Positions 1-8,791 of a stretch of DNA of 64,000 nucleotides are shown here, piece after piece. The stretch lies in assembly GCF_001423085.1 (NCBI RefSeq), contig NZ_LMNU01000046.1, positions 62,001 through 126,000 on the forward strand. The letters are read 5' to 3'. Position 1 is the stretch's first letter. Each line of letters starts with the position of its first letter. A program made the translations under genes and the position numbers. The notes beneath the pieces were generated by a model. The model worked only from the letters and a program-made list of their open reading frames with translations. It was not told the origin of the DNA and did not search any database. Origin of the DNA: Methylobacterium sp. Leaf125. Its GTDB lineage: Bacteria; Pseudomonadota; Alphaproteobacteria; Rhizobiales; Beijerinckiaceae.

Positions 1-1249
1 CCAGCATGTAGGAGGCCATCTGCGCCCGGGCCGAGGACAGCCGCCAGTTGTCGTAGACCTCGGAGCGGAAGGGGCGCGCATCGGTGTGGCCGCGCACGAC
101 GATCCGGCCGGGCCGGTCCTTGAGGATGCGGGCGACCTGCTCCAGGGCCCGCACCACCTTGGCCTGCGGCTCGGCCGAGCCGACGCTGAACATCGCGAAG
201 TTCACCTCGTCGGTGAGGCTGATGAGGATGCCCTCGCCGGTGCGGCGGACCTCCATGTGGGGCGCCGGAGCGCCGCCCTGCGTCGGCAGGGCCTTGGCGA
301 TCTCGGCCTTGATCTCGGCCATCGTCGCGGTCTCGGCGGCATCGGCCGCCTGCCGGGCCGCATCCGCGGATTTGGCCTCGGCGGATCTGGCTCCCGCCGG
401 CACCGTCTCGACGGCAGCCTTGTCGGCGGCGGACTTGTCGACGGCGGACTTGTCGGCGGCGGATCTGGCCTCCGCCTTCGCGTCCCTGGGCGCTTCGGCC
501 TTGGCGAGCAGGGCCATCACCTTGGCGTCGGCCTCGCCCGGCAGGGCCGAGGCGACCTTGATCGCCGCGGGCTTCGCCCCGGGGGCGGCCGCGCGCACGT
601 CGGGGCGGGTTTCCTGCGGCAGGGGCGTCACCGTGCCGGTGGACCCGGCCTGCTCGGTGCGCGTCTTGGCGAGCGGCGCCACCTGCCAGTAGAGCGGATC
701 GAAGGGATCGCGGGCCGCCTCGCCGCCCTTGATGCCGGGCTCGCCGGTCTCGGTCACCACCGCGTCGGCCGAGGCCGTCTCCGGGCCGGGTTCGAGCTCG
801 GCGGCGAGCTTGGCCAGGACCGCGTAGGGATCCTGGAACAGGGCCGCCTCGCGGGCACGGCTGCCCGGCGGGCCGGACGCGCCCTTGCCGTCGGTCTTGG
901 CGTCCGACTTGGCGTCGGATTTCCCGCCCTTGCCCTCGGCGCTGCTGTCGCCGGTGCCGCCGTCGGGCTTGCCTTCTTCGGGCGTGGGCTCGCCGGGCTT
1001 GTTCTGGGGATCGCGCAGGCCCTTGCGATCGAAGCTCACGTCGGCGAGCTTCACCGGGTTGAAGTACTCGGCGATGGCCGACTTCGTCTCCTTGGTGGTG
1101 GAGCCGATCAGCCACAGCACCAGGAACAGCGCCATCATGGCGGTCATGAAGTCGGCGAGCGCGATCTTCCAGGCGCCGCCGTGGTGACCGTCCTCGTGGT
1201 CGCCGTGGCGCTTGATGATGATGATCTCGTGGTGGCCCTCGTCCGCCAT
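1..1249 (-). CDS. motB: Flagellar motor protein MotB (C-terminal part outside window)
   Basis: Stator subunit that anchors the motor to peptidoglycan. The product starts MADEGHHEII, followed by a His/Asp-rich cytoplasmic tip, then the MotB plug/TM region with GGAWKIALADFMTAMMALF, in which the proton-channel Asp lies at the start of the single TM. A long Ala/Lys/Asp-rich linker follows, carrying a 15-base tandem repeat that gives DKSAVDKSAADKAAVE. The OmpA-like peptidoglycan-binding domain is entered at GRIVVRGHTDARPF and is cut by the window edge. The ATG at 1249 lies just after the stop of the upstream FliH-like gene. The linker is long, as in rhizobial MotB proteins. Identity is secure from the TM and OmpA motifs. 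Confidence 0.93.
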   Translation of the reverse strand, partial: MADEGHHEIIIIKRHGDHEDGHHGGAWKIALADFMTAMMALFLVLWLIGSTTKETKSAIAEYFNPVKLADVSFDRKGLRDPQNKPGEPTPEEGKPDGGTGDSSAEGKGGKSDAKSDAKTDGKGASGPPGSRAREAALFQDPYAVLAKLAAELEPGPETASADAVVTETGEPGIKGGEAARDPFDPLYWQVAPLAKTRTEQAGSTGTVTPLPQETRPDVRAAAPGAKPAAIKVASALPGEADAKVMALLAKAEAPRDAKAEARSAADKSAVDKSAADKAAVETVPAGARSAEAKSADAARQAADAAETATMAEIKAEIAKALPTQGGAPAPHMEVRRTGEGILISLTDEVNFAMFSVGSAEPQAKVVRALEQVARILKDRPGRIVVRGHTDARPFRSEVYDNWRLSSARAQMASYML

Positions 1250-1253
1250 CGGG

Positions 1254-1943
1254 TCAGGCTCCCTGGACCGCGGCGGTCATCAGGCGGCCCCAGGCGCCGA
1301 GCTGGGTCTCGATCACGGTCTGGTCGGCCTGCACCGAGACGTCGACGGCGTCGGAGGGCTGGAACGCGATGGTGGCCTCGAAGGGGCCGAGCTTGCCCGC
1401 CACGGCGTCGAGAATGTCGGCCGGTCCGCTCACCCGCACGGGCGCACGGGCATCGCCGAGGATGCGGGCGAGGCTCTGGGCCAGCTCGTCGACGGCCTGG
1501 CGGCGCAGGGCCTCGGTCAGCACGGGCACGAGCAGATGCCCGACCCGGTCGGTGAGCCCGGCGCCGAGGGCCTGGAGCGCGTCGGAGAAACCGGCCGCGA
1601 GGCGGTCGCCCTCGTCCACGCACCAAGCCTGGCGCATCTCGACGAGGCGGGCCTCGTGATCCGCCTGCAGGCAGGCGATCACCGAGGCGGATTCGGCGGC
1701 GGCCTCGGCCCGGCCGAGTTCGCGTCCGCGCTCCAGGCCCCTTGCCTCGGCGGCGCGGAGCAGGGCCTCGCGGTCCTCCGGCGGTTCCACGGGCCGGCGC
1801 AGCAGGGCCGCGAGGCCTTCGGAGGGACGGGGCGCCGCGGCAGCGGCAGCGGCAGGCGCGGCGGCGCGGGGGGCCGGAGCGCCGCGGACCGGCACGACGG
1901 CGTCGGAGAAATCGGGAAGGAGGCGGGCGATCGCGGGGGCCAT
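1254..1943 (-). CDS. FliH-like flagellar assembly protein
   Basis: Predicted cytosolic protein of 229 residues, probably the FliH-type regulator or stator of the FliI export ATPase. It has a Pro/Ala-rich N-terminus (about residues 20-45), then a helical Glu/Arg/Ala segment with small-residue spacing (EARGLERGRELGRAEA) typical of the FliH GxxxG helix, and a C-terminal alpha/beta part ending in GAWGRLMTAAVQGA. The ATG at 1943 shares one base with the fliF stop (TGATG), so it is translationally coupled to fliF; a GTG lies one codon upstream at 1946. FliH proteins diverge strongly, so the call rests on position after fliF and the helix pattern rather than on strict homology. Confidence 0.6.
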   Translation of the reverse strand: MAPAIARLLPDFSDAVVPVRGAPAPRAAAPAAAAAAAPRPSEGLAALLRRPVEPPEDREALLRAAEARGLERGRELGRAEAAAESASVIACLQADHEARLVEMRQAWCVDEGDRLAAGFSDALQALGAGLTDRVGHLLVPVLTEALRRQAVDELAQSLARILGDARAPVRVSGPADILDAVAGKLGPFEATIAFQPSDAVDVSVQADQTVIETQLGAWGRLMTAAVQGA

Positions 1944-3640
1944 CACGCGGCCTCACGCAGGAGCCAGCGCTTCAGGATCTCGGCGGCCTGCGCCTCGTCG
2001 GCCTCGATCATCTGCTCAAGTCTCTTCTGGGGCGAACGATTCAGTTTCTCGGTGAGGTCCTCGATCATGCTGGCGACCGGGCTCTGGCCGGGCGCCGCGA
2101 GGCTCGGGACCGCGTCCGGATCGGCGCCGAGGGCGGCGTTGGGACCGGCGAGCGCCGCATTCGGCGCGGCTGCGGCGAGGGCCTGGGCCTCTGCCGCCGC
2201 GGCCAGGGCGCGGGCCTCCTCCTGCTGGGCGGCCGGGATCTCCAGGATGGCCCGCATGGCGGGGCGCAGGCCGAACCAGATCAGCAGGCCCGCGACCAGC
2301 AGGATGGTCCCGGCGTTGATCAGGGTGGCCGACTGGCGCATCAGCACGTCGGTGAGGCTGAGGGGGGCCACCGGCTCCAGGGGCTGCCCGTCGTTGACGA
2401 AGCCGACGGCGGCGACCTTCACGTTGTCGCCGCGCTCCTTGTTGAAGCCCGCGGCGGAGCCGACGAGCTGCTCGATCTCGGCGACCTGCGCGTCGATGGC
2501 GGCCTTGCTGGCATCCGGCCCGGCCAGGGCGGTGAGGCGGGCGCGGTTGACGAGGACCGCCACCGAGATCTGCTTGATGTTGTAGCCGTCGCTCACCGTC
2601 TGGATCGTCTTCGAGGAGATCTCGTAGTTCGTCAGATCCTCGCGCTTCTGCGTCTCGTTGCTGGCGGTGTCGCCGCCATCCGAGCGGGCGCGCTGGTCGG
2701 GCAGGTTCTGCTGCGTGGTGGTGGGCCGCTGGGCGGCGTTGCGGTTCTGCGAGTTCTCGGTCTCGCGCACGGCCCGGGTCGAGCGCTCGACGCGCTGGTC
2801 GGGGTTGAAGATCGTCTCGTTCTGCACGGTCTTGTCGGTGTTCAGGCGCGCCGCGACGCTGACCTCGAAGTTGCCGACGCCGAGATAGGGAGTCAGGGTC
2901 CGGCGAATGTTGTCTTGGACCTCGTGGCCGATGGTCTTCTCCAGGGTCGCCATCTTGCCGGTGGGCACCGCATTGGCATCGTCCCCCGAGAGCAGGAGCG
3001 AGCCGTCCGAGCCGATCACGGTGACGCGGTCGGGCTTCATGCCGGGCACCGCGGAGGCGACGAGGTGGCGGATCGACTGGGCGCCGCTGACGTCGTCGGC
3101 GGGCTCGGTCCGCACCACCACCGAGGCGGAGGGGGGCTGCTGGTCGCGGCGGAACGAGCCGCGATCGGGCAGGACGATGTGCACGCGGGCGGCCTTGACG
3201 CCCTTCATGCCCTGGATCGTGCGGGCGATCTCACCCTCCAGGGCGCGCACGCGGGTCACCTCCTGCATGAACGAGGTCATGCCGAGGGAGCCGAGGTCGT
3301 TGAAGAGCTCGTAGCCGGCCTTGGAGCTCTGCGGCAGGCCCTTCTCGGCGAGCAGCATCCGGGCCTGGGCCGTGTGGCCGTAGGCGACCAGCACCGCCGC
3401 GCCGTCGGCGCTGACGTCGAAGGGGATGTTGGCGTCCTTGAGCACGCTGCCGATGCGGCCGACATCCTCGCGGCTCAGCCCCGTGTAGAGCGTCTCCTGG
3501 GCGGGCCGGCTGAGGTAGAAGGCGCCGAGGCCGACGGCGAGGAAGACCACCACGCCGATCAGCGACAGGGCGGCGATCCGCCGGCCGCCGAGCGCGAGGA
3601 TGTTGTTCCAGAGCCGTTCGGCGTGCTGAAGACCGGACAT
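1943..3640 (-). CDS. fliF: Flagellar MS-ring protein FliF
   Basis: 565-residue MS-ring protein, the first inner-membrane ring of the basal body and housing of the export gate. TM1 is at about residues 23-44 and TM2 at about 440-459 (ending IWFGLRPAM). Between them lie the ring-building motifs with ETLYTGLSREDVGRI and VKAARVHIVLPDRGSFRRD. The C-terminal cytoplasmic tail (KRLEQMIEADEAQAAEILKRW) matches the FliG-binding helix. Length and architecture are normal for the family. It heads the fliF, FliH-like, motB string with one-base or near-zero gaps. The ATG at 3640 places TM1 correctly. Confidence 0.97.
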   Translation of the reverse strand: MSGLQHAERLWNNILALGGRRIAALSLIGVVVFLAVGLGAFYLSRPAQETLYTGLSREDVGRIGSVLKDANIPFDVSADGAAVLVAYGHTAQARMLLAEKGLPQSSKAGYELFNDLGSLGMTSFMQEVTRVRALEGEIARTIQGMKGVKAARVHIVLPDRGSFRRDQQPPSASVVVRTEPADDVSGAQSIRHLVASAVPGMKPDRVTVIGSDGSLLLSGDDANAVPTGKMATLEKTIGHEVQDNIRRTLTPYLGVGNFEVSVAARLNTDKTVQNETIFNPDQRVERSTRAVRETENSQNRNAAQRPTTTQQNLPDQRARSDGGDTASNETQKREDLTNYEISSKTIQTVSDGYNIKQISVAVLVNRARLTALAGPDASKAAIDAQVAEIEQLVGSAAGFNKERGDNVKVAAVGFVNDGQPLEPVAPLSLTDVLMRQSATLINAGTILLVAGLLIWFGLRPAMRAILEIPAAQQEEARALAAAAEAQALAAAAPNAALAGPNAALGADPDAVPSLAAPGQSPVASMIEDLTEKLNRSPQKRLEQMIEADEAQAAEILKRWLLREAA

Positions 3641-3731
3641 TCGGTGGGCTGCTCCGCTACGGATCCGCGATCCGATAGCGTCCCATCGCCCGCCAGCCTT
3701 GCGCGGAGATTGCGCCGTCGCCGCCGCGCGA

Positions 3732-4487
3732 TCAGTAGGGGTGGCGGTCCGCCTTGTTCATCCAGGCTTCGTAGGCCTTCAGCCCCGTCTCGCGCTCGAA
3801 GTTCTCGCTGACCCGGATGCGGCGCTGATCCCAGGGCTTGGCGAAATCCTCGTACTGAAAGGCGTCGTCGAAGCCGATCTTGCTCGTGTCCTCCAGGCTG
3901 GCCGCGAAGTAGACGTGGTCGATGCGCGACCAGTAGATGGCGCTCATGCACATCGGGCAGGGCGCACCGTTGATGTAGATCTCGCAGCCCTTGAGCATCT
4001 TGGCCCGTTCGGCCACCGGATCGGGCGAACCGGGCTCACGCGGGATCATCTCCAGGATCGTGCCCGCGCCGTAATCGCTGCCGAGCAAGGCCTTCGGGTT
4101 GAGCCGGGCAGAGGCATCCATGATGGCGGTGATCTCCGCGTGGAAGACCGGAATGCCGGTCAGCAGCACGCGATTCTGACCGCGCCCGATGATCTCCCCG
4201 TCCTTGACGATCACGGCGCCGAACGGCCCACCCCACCCCTTCGCGACGGATTCGATCGCGAGCCGGGTCGCCTCCTCCATGAACGCCGTCCGGCCGGGGG
4301 GAACCGGGGCCGCCTGCGCGACGGCGCCGGGTGCCACGGCCAGGGACATCCCGACCCCGACGGCACTGGCCAGGAAGGCGCGCCGGCCCAGGTCGTCCGG
4401 TCCCGTGAAGTCACCCGGTCCGGTGCTGTCGCCCGGTCCCGTGCAGTCGCCGGAATGGTTCGCCGAACAGGAACAGGACTGAAACAT
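3732..4487 (-). CDS. Guanine-deaminase-like cytidine deaminase superfamily protein with Tat signal
   Basis: 251-residue zinc-dependent nucleobase deaminase. The zinc/catalytic motifs HAE (residues 116-118) and PCPMC (176-180) are present, and the C-terminus (EAWMNKADRHPY) resembles GuaD-type guanine deaminases, which make xanthine from guanine. Unusually, it begins with a Cys-rich stretch, an 18-base tandem repeat giving TGPGD copies, and a twin-arginine signal (GRRAFLASA, RR at 35-36, cleavage near AVAQAAP), predicting export of a folded protein. About 57 residues separate HAE from PCPMC, longer than in compact GuaD proteins as I recall them. The start is the ATG at 4487 with GGAG nine bases upstream; a TTG lies 15 bases further upstream. 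The gene sits alone between fliF and fliP. Substrate is inferred. Confidence 0.8.
   Translation of the reverse strand: MFQSCSCSANHSGDCTGPGDSTGPGDFTGPDDLGRRAFLASAVGVGMSLAVAPGAVAQAAPVPPGRTAFMEEATRLAIESVAKGWGGPFGAVIVKDGEIIGRGQNRVLLTGIPVFHAEITAIMDASARLNPKALLGSDYGAGTILEMIPREPGSPDPVAERAKMLKGCEIYINGAPCPMCMSAIYWSRIDHVYFAASLEDTSKIGFDDAFQYEDFAKPWDQRRIRVSENFERETGLKAYEAWMNKADRHPY
4399..4452. repeat. 18-base tandem repeat, 3 copies, in the deaminase signal region
   Basis: Three 18-base units (4399-4416, 4417-4434, 4435-4452) with 3-4 differences between copies. They encode the TGPGD repeats just before the twin-arginine motif of the guanine-deaminase-like protein. Confidence 0.85.
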
Positions 4488-4676
4488 CAAACATCTCCGC
4501 AATCCAACCGCACGGGTGCACGATACAGGACCCCGGTGATTTGGAGTACGAAAAACAGAGCGTCGGCCCTGTACTGGTCATCAGCGTTTCAGTCTTGTTA
4601 AGGGAACAAATCGATCCCTTATTGGGTTGGAGCGACAAGTCGTTCCGCAGGTCATGACCGGCGGACGAGCGCCTCG

Positions 4677-5435
4677 TCAGAAGAACGACCGCACCAAGCC
4701 GCCGACCAGCATGTTCCAGCCATCGATCAGGATGAAGAACAGCACCTTGAACGGCAGCGAGATCACGGTGGGCGGCAGCATCATCATGCCCATCGACATG
4801 ACGATGGTGGAGACGATCATGTCGATGACCAGGAACGGCAGGGCGATCAGGAAGCCGATCTCGAAGCCGCGGCGCAGTTCCGAGATCATGAAGGCCGGGA
4901 TCAGGATGCGCAGGTCGATCTTCTCCCCGCCCTCGGCCTTCGGGATGTTGCGGCTGGCCAGGTCCGTGAAGGTCTGCAGGTCCTTCGGGCGGACGTGCTG
5001 GGTCATGAATTCCCGGAACGGCTCGACGAGCTTGGGGATGGCCTCCGTCTCGGAGATCCGGTTCTCGGTGAGCGGCCGCAGGCCCTCGTTCCAGGCGCGG
5101 TCGAAGGTCGGCGCCATGACGTAGAAGGTCATGAACAGCGACAGGCTGACGAGGAAGATGTTGGCCGGCGTGCTCTGGAGGCCGAGGCCCGAGCGCAGGA
5201 ACGAGAACGCGATGGCGAACCGGGTGAAGCTCGTCACCATGACGAGGAGGCCGGGGGCCAGCGACAGCACGGTCAGCAGCGCCACGAGCTGCAGGATGCG
5301 CCCGCTCGCCGCCCCGTTGCCGGCCGGCAGCAGCGCATCGAGGGCGGGCAGGCCGGTGGCCGACTGGGCCAGCGCCGGCCCCGTGAGGGCGAGGCCGGCG
5401 GCGAGGACGAGGCCTGCGGTGGTGAGCGGTTTCAT
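4677..5435 (-). CDS. fliP: Flagellar export gate protein FliP
   Basis: 252-residue core protein of the flagellar type III export gate (FliPQR channel). It has a cleavable signal peptide (residues 1-23, ALAQS), then four TM segments including LVALLTVLSLAPGLLVMVTSFTRF near residue 55 and the C-terminal pair VIDMIVSTIVMSMGMMMLPP and LFFILIDGWNML. The SFTRF and IGFLIALPF motifs are family hallmarks. The signal peptide is typical of FliP and not of the virulence homologue SctR. It is last in the fliL/flgH/motE/flgI operon direction. No fliO is visible, which is normal in this group. Confidence 0.96.
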   Translation of the reverse strand: MKPLTTAGLVLAAGLALTGPALAQSATGLPALDALLPAGNGAASGRILQLVALLTVLSLAPGLLVMVTSFTRFAIAFSFLRSGLGLQSTPANIFLVSLSLFMTFYVMAPTFDRAWNEGLRPLTENRISETEAIPKLVEPFREFMTQHVRPKDLQTFTDLASRNIPKAEGGEKIDLRILIPAFMISELRRGFEIGFLIALPFLVIDMIVSTIVMSMGMMMLPPTVISLPFKVLFFILIDGWNMLVGGLVRSFF

Positions 5436-5481
5436 GGTTCTTCCCAGCGGCCGAGGGTGACGAGGCTCCGGCGACGGCGCC

Positions 5482-5976
5482 CTACTGCACCACCAGCATC
5501 TCGACGATCAGCTCGCGGACCTGCCCCTTCGTGCGCAGGGCCACCCGCTCGTTGAGGTCCTCGCGCAGGTGCAGGAGCCCGCTGGCGCCCTCGAGCTGCT
5601 TCAGGGAGACGGTGCGCAGGTAGGCGACGATGTCGGAGCGGATCTCGGCGAGCGCCACGTCCGGGTTCGGCACGGAGCCGGTCTTGAACACGACCGAGGA
5701 TTCGAGGCGGACCCAGGCATCGTTGCTGTCGGCGAGGTTGGTCACCACCGAGCCGACGCTGCGCAGGGCCACGTCGCCGGTGTATTTCAGGACCTTCACC
5801 GCCTTGTCGTCCTCGTCCTTCTTCTTCACGTCCACCGCCTTCTCGACGGTGGACAGGAGGTACATGCCCAGGCCACCGCCCGTGCCGATGGCGACGAGGC
5901 TGGTCAGGGCGAGGGCCAGGATCCAGCCCTTGCCGCCGCCCTTCTTCGCCCCCGTCTTGTCGTCCTTGGCTGCCAT
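5482..5976 (-). CDS. fliL: Flagellar basal-body-associated protein FliL
   Basis: 164-residue single-pass inner-membrane protein that surrounds the stator and supports torque. A Lys/Gly-rich cytoplasmic N-terminus is followed by a TM at about 17-41 and a periplasmic SPFH-like domain with YTGDVALRSVGSVVTNLAD. The characteristic end GQVRELIVEMLVVQ is present. It lies between flgH and fliP, as in Sinorhizobium. ATG at 5976. Confidence 0.93.
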   Translation of the reverse strand: MAAKDDKTGAKKGGGKGWILALALTSLVAIGTGGGLGMYLLSTVEKAVDVKKKDEDDKAVKVLKYTGDVALRSVGSVVTNLADSNDAWVRLESSVVFKTGSVPNPDVALAEIRSDIVAYLRTVSLKQLEGASGLLHLREDLNERVALRTKGQVRELIVEMLVVQ

Positions 5977-6000
5977 GGTTCCGCTCCCCCTCGCCCGATC

Positions 6001-6717
6001 TCAGAACGGCGCCAGGGTCTCGAAGACCTGCTGGCCGAAGGTCGGCGCCTGCACGTCCGAGATGCGGCCGCGCCCGCCATAGGAGATGCGCGCCTCGGCG
6101 ATCTTGTCGTAGTCGATGGTGTTCTTGCGCGAGATGTCCCGCGGCCGGACGATGCCCGCCACGGTGAGGACGCGGACCTCGTTGTTCACCCGCACCTCCT
6201 GCGAACCGCTGATCACGACGTTGCCGTTGGGCATCTGCTCGGTGACGATGGCGGCGACCTGCAGGCGCAGCACCTCGGAGCGGTCGATGTTGCCCGCGCC
6301 CTTAGTCTCCGTGGAGGAGCGGATGCCGGCATCGGCGGTGGCCGTGTCCTTCAGGGCCGAGACGCCGTAGCCGAAATCGAAGCCGAGGCCCGACTTCTGG
6401 CTGCGCGAGCGATCGCTCGAATTGCCGAACTGCGCCTTGTCGTCGATGAGGATCGAGACCGTGATCACGTCGCCGATGTTGCGGGCGCGCGGATCCTGGA
6501 ACATCTCGGCGCTGCCCGGCGCCCAGGTCGAGTGATAGGTGCGGCGTCCGAGGGACCCGTAGGTGGTCGGCAGGGCCTCGCGCGGCGGCTGCAGGCCGGT
6601 ACCGATCGGCGTCAGCAGCGGCGCCTGGCCGATCCGGTCCACCGGCGTGTTGCAGGCGCCGAGGGCGGGCGCCGCCAGCACCAGGATCAGGCCGGCCCGG
6701 AACGTGTTGGGAAGCAT
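6001..6717 (-). CDS. flgH: Flagellar L-ring lipoprotein FlgH
   Basis: 238-residue outer-membrane L-ring lipoprotein. The signal peptide ends in the lipobox LGAC (acylated Cys at residue 22). The mature domain carries NIGDVITVSILIDDKAQ and VSGxQEVRVNNEVRVLTVAGIV-type family motifs, and the C-terminal GGRGRISDVQAPTFGQ. The ATG at 6717 is the last base of the motE stop codon triplet region (ATGA-type junction), so the two are coupled. A longer open frame exists upstream but lacks a signal and covers motE, so this start is chosen. Confidence 0.95.
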   Translation of the reverse strand: MLPNTFRAGLILVLAAPALGACNTPVDRIGQAPLLTPIGTGLQPPREALPTTYGSLGRRTYHSTWAPGSAEMFQDPRARNIGDVITVSILIDDKAQFGNSSDRSRSQKSGLGFDFGYGVSALKDTATADAGIRSSTETKGAGNIDRSEVLRLQVAAIVTEQMPNGNVVISGSQEVRVNNEVRVLTVAGIVRPRDISRKNTIDYDKIAEARISYGGRGRISDVQAPTFGQQVFETLAPF

Positions 6718-7631
6718 CAGGATTTCTCGCTCGTGCGGGGCTTCTTGTTCGGGTCGGTCCTGCCGCTCGGATCGGTCTTGCCGCTCGGGTCGGTCCTGGA
6801 CGCGCCGGTCTTGCCCATCTCGGTCATCATGCGGGCCAGCTGTGCGGCGCGCGCGGCCTCCATCTCGCTCAGGATTCCGCTCGCCGTGCGGGCGTTGAGC
6901 TTGGTCAGGATCGCGGCGGCGCCCTCGTCGGGCATGTTGGCGAGCTGGAGGGCGGCGGCATCCGCCCGCATCTTGGTGTAGATCGCCACCACGCCCTCGT
7001 CGGCCTTGGCCAGGAACGCGTCGCGGCGGGCGAGCCAGGTCTCGTACTCGGCGCGCTTGGCCTCCAGGGCGGCGATCCGCTCCTCGACCTGCTTCTCCAG
7101 GATCGCCAGCTGCTCCTTCTGCCAGGCGAAGCGCGCATCGGCGGCGGCGTCCGCGATGCTGGCGCAATAGGCCGGCGGCTTCGGCGCGGGCTTCGCCAAC
7201 TCGGGCTCGGGAGCCCGGACCTCGGCGACCTGTGCCGGCTCGGACATCTTGGGCTCGGCCGTCTTGACCTCGGACACCTTGTCGGACGCCTTGGCCTCGA
7301 TCGCCCCCGTGGTCTCGATCGGCTGGGACACGACCGTGACCGGCTCGGCCACCCCGGCGACGGGTTTGGCCGCGACGGCGAGGCGGGGCGCGGCCGGCTT
7401 CGGCGCGGCCTTCGGCAGCGGGCCGGGGTTCAGCCCGGAGATCGCCGGGCGGCCGCCCTCGAGGGCGCCGGCCGGACCGAGGCCGAAGGAGGCGAGTGCC
7501 AGAAGGCCGACGAACAGCAGGACCCGCAGCGCCATCAGGGCGAGCCAGCGGGTGGGCGGCGTCGGGCCGGGCGGGCGCACGACGAGGCGGGTTGCCTCGC
7601 GCGGCAGGGGCAGGTCGGTCACCGCGCTCAT
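6717..7631 (-). CDS. motE: MotE-like flagellar motility chaperone (MgtE N-domain-like)
   Basis: 304-residue membrane-anchored periplasmic protein. A TM segment lies at about 30-52 (ALRVLLFVGLLALASFGLG), followed by a Pro/Ala/Lys-rich linker, a coiled coil (KEQLAILEKQVEERIAALE) and an MgtE-intracellular-N-like helical domain (LQLANMPDEGAAAILTKL). In Sinorhizobium, MotE is the chaperone for periplasmic MotC; position between flgI and flgH is conserved. The C-terminus has an 18-base tandem repeat giving RTDPSGKTDPSGRTDP. ATG overlaps the flgI stop (ATGA). The name is based on synteny and architecture. Confidence 0.82.
   Translation of the reverse strand: MSAVTDLPLPREATRLVVRPPGPTPPTRWLALMALRVLLFVGLLALASFGLGPAGALEGGRPAISGLNPGPLPKAAPKPAAPRLAVAAKPVAGVAEPVTVVSQPIETTGAIEAKASDKVSEVKTAEPKMSEPAQVAEVRAPEPELAKPAPKPPAYCASIADAAADARFAWQKEQLAILEKQVEERIAALEAKRAEYETWLARRDAFLAKADEGVVAIYTKMRADAAALQLANMPDEGAAAILTKLNARTASGILSEMEAARAAQLARMMTEMGKTGASRTDPSGKTDPSGRTDPNKKPRTSEKS
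6751..6798. repeat. 18-base tandem repeat (2.7 copies) in motE 3' end
   Basis: Units at 6751-6768 and 6769-6786, plus a partial third to 6798, encode repeated TDPSG(K/R) in the MotE tail. Copies differ at 2-3 positions. Confidence 0.8.
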
Positions 7632-8791
7632 TGCACCACGAGCTCCGCCTGAAGCGCCCCGGAGGTCTTCACCGCCTGGAGGATCGAGATGATGTCGCTG
7701 GGCTTCAGCCCGACATTGTTGAGGCCGCGCACCAGGGTCTGGAGATCCGAGCCGCCGATGATCGCCATCCGGCCGGGCTGCTCGTTGATCGCGACCTCCG
7801 TGCGGGGCACCACGGCCGTCTGCCCGTTCGAGAACGGGGCCGGCTGCGAGACCTCCGGGGCCTCCGTCACCCGCACCGTGAGGTTGCCGTGCGTCACCGC
7901 CACGGTGGAGATCTGGACGTTGCGGCCGATCACCACCGTCCCGGTGCGCTGATCGACGACGACGCGGGCCGGGGTGTCGGGGTTGACGGTGAGGTCGCCG
8001 ATCTCGGCCACGAACCGGGTCTGGGCGATGTTGCTCGGCCGCAGCAACGTGATGGCCCGCTGGTCGCGCGGCGACGCGACCCGGCGGTTGAAGCGCGCGA
8101 GGGCGTAGGCGTTGATGGCGTCGGCCACCATGGTGGCGGTCTTGAAGTCGGGGTTCTTCAACTCGAACACCAGTTCGGGCAGGTCCCGGAAGGTCCCCGG
8201 CACCTCGCGCTCGATCAGGGCGCCGTTGGGGATGCGCCCGGCGGTCGGCACGCCCTGCGTCACGGTCTCGGCCTGGCCGCCGACGCTGAAGCCCGAGACC
8301 GCGAGGGGTCCCTGCGCGGCCGCGTAGGTCAGGCTGTCGCCGCCCATCAGGGGCGTCATCAGCAGGGTGCCGCCCTTGAGGGAGGTGGCGTCGCCGAGCG
8401 AGGTCACGGTGACGTCGATGCGCGAGCCGGTGCCCGTGTAGGGCGGCAGGTCGGCGGTCACCATCACGGCGGCGACGTTGCGGGTGCGCAGGCGGGCGTC
8501 GCGGACGTTGATGCCCATGCGGTCCAGCATCGACTGCAGCGACTGCTCGGTGAACTGGGCGTTGCGCAGGGTGTCGCCGGTGCCCTGCAGGCCGGTGACG
8601 AGGCCGTAGCCCACGAGCTGGTTGTCGCGCACGCCCTTGAGGGTGGCGATGTCCTTGATCCGGGTTCCGGCCAGGGCGGGCGTGGGCAGGGCGAGGAGGA
8701 GGGCTGCGACGAGCGCCAGAATTCTGGCCGCGAACTTGGCCGCGAACTTGGCCGGGATCTTCGCCGGGATCTTGGGAAGGTGGCGGCGCAT
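7628..8791 (-). CDS. flgI: Flagellar P-ring protein FlgI
   Basis: 387-residue periplasmic P-ring protein around the rod. A signal peptide occupies about residues 1-41 (ALLLALPTPALAG), and the mature protein starts with the FlgI signature RIKDIATLKGVRDNQLVGYGLVTGLQGTGDTL. The C-terminal part contains NNVGLKPSDIISILQAVKTSGALQAELVVQ-type sequence diagnostic of FlgI. The n-region of the signal holds a 12-base tandem repeat giving KIPAKIPAKFAAKFAA, unusually long for a leader. ATG at 8791 overlaps the flgA stop by one base. Confidence 0.96.
   Translation of the reverse strand: MRRHLPKIPAKIPAKFAAKFAARILALVAALLLALPTPALAGTRIKDIATLKGVRDNQLVGYGLVTGLQGTGDTLRNAQFTEQSLQSMLDRMGINVRDARLRTRNVAAVMVTADLPPYTGTGSRIDVTVTSLGDATSLKGGTLLMTPLMGGDSLTYAAAQGPLAVSGFSVGGQAETVTQGVPTAGRIPNGALIEREVPGTFRDLPELVFELKNPDFKTATMVADAINAYALARFNRRVASPRDQRAITLLRPSNIAQTRFVAEIGDLTVNPDTPARVVVDQRTGTVVIGRNVQISTVAVTHGNLTVRVTEAPEVSQPAPFSNGQTAVVPRTEVAINEQPGRMAIIGGSDLQTLVRGLNNVGLKPSDIISILQAVKTSGALQAELVVQ
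8730..8777. repeat. 12-base tandem repeat (4 copies) in flgI leader
   Basis: Units at 8730-8741, 8742-8753, 8754-8765 and 8766-8777; the first two are identical and the last two are variants. They encode the KIPA/KFAA repeats that lengthen the FlgI signal n-region. A further degenerate copy precedes them. Confidence 0.85.
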
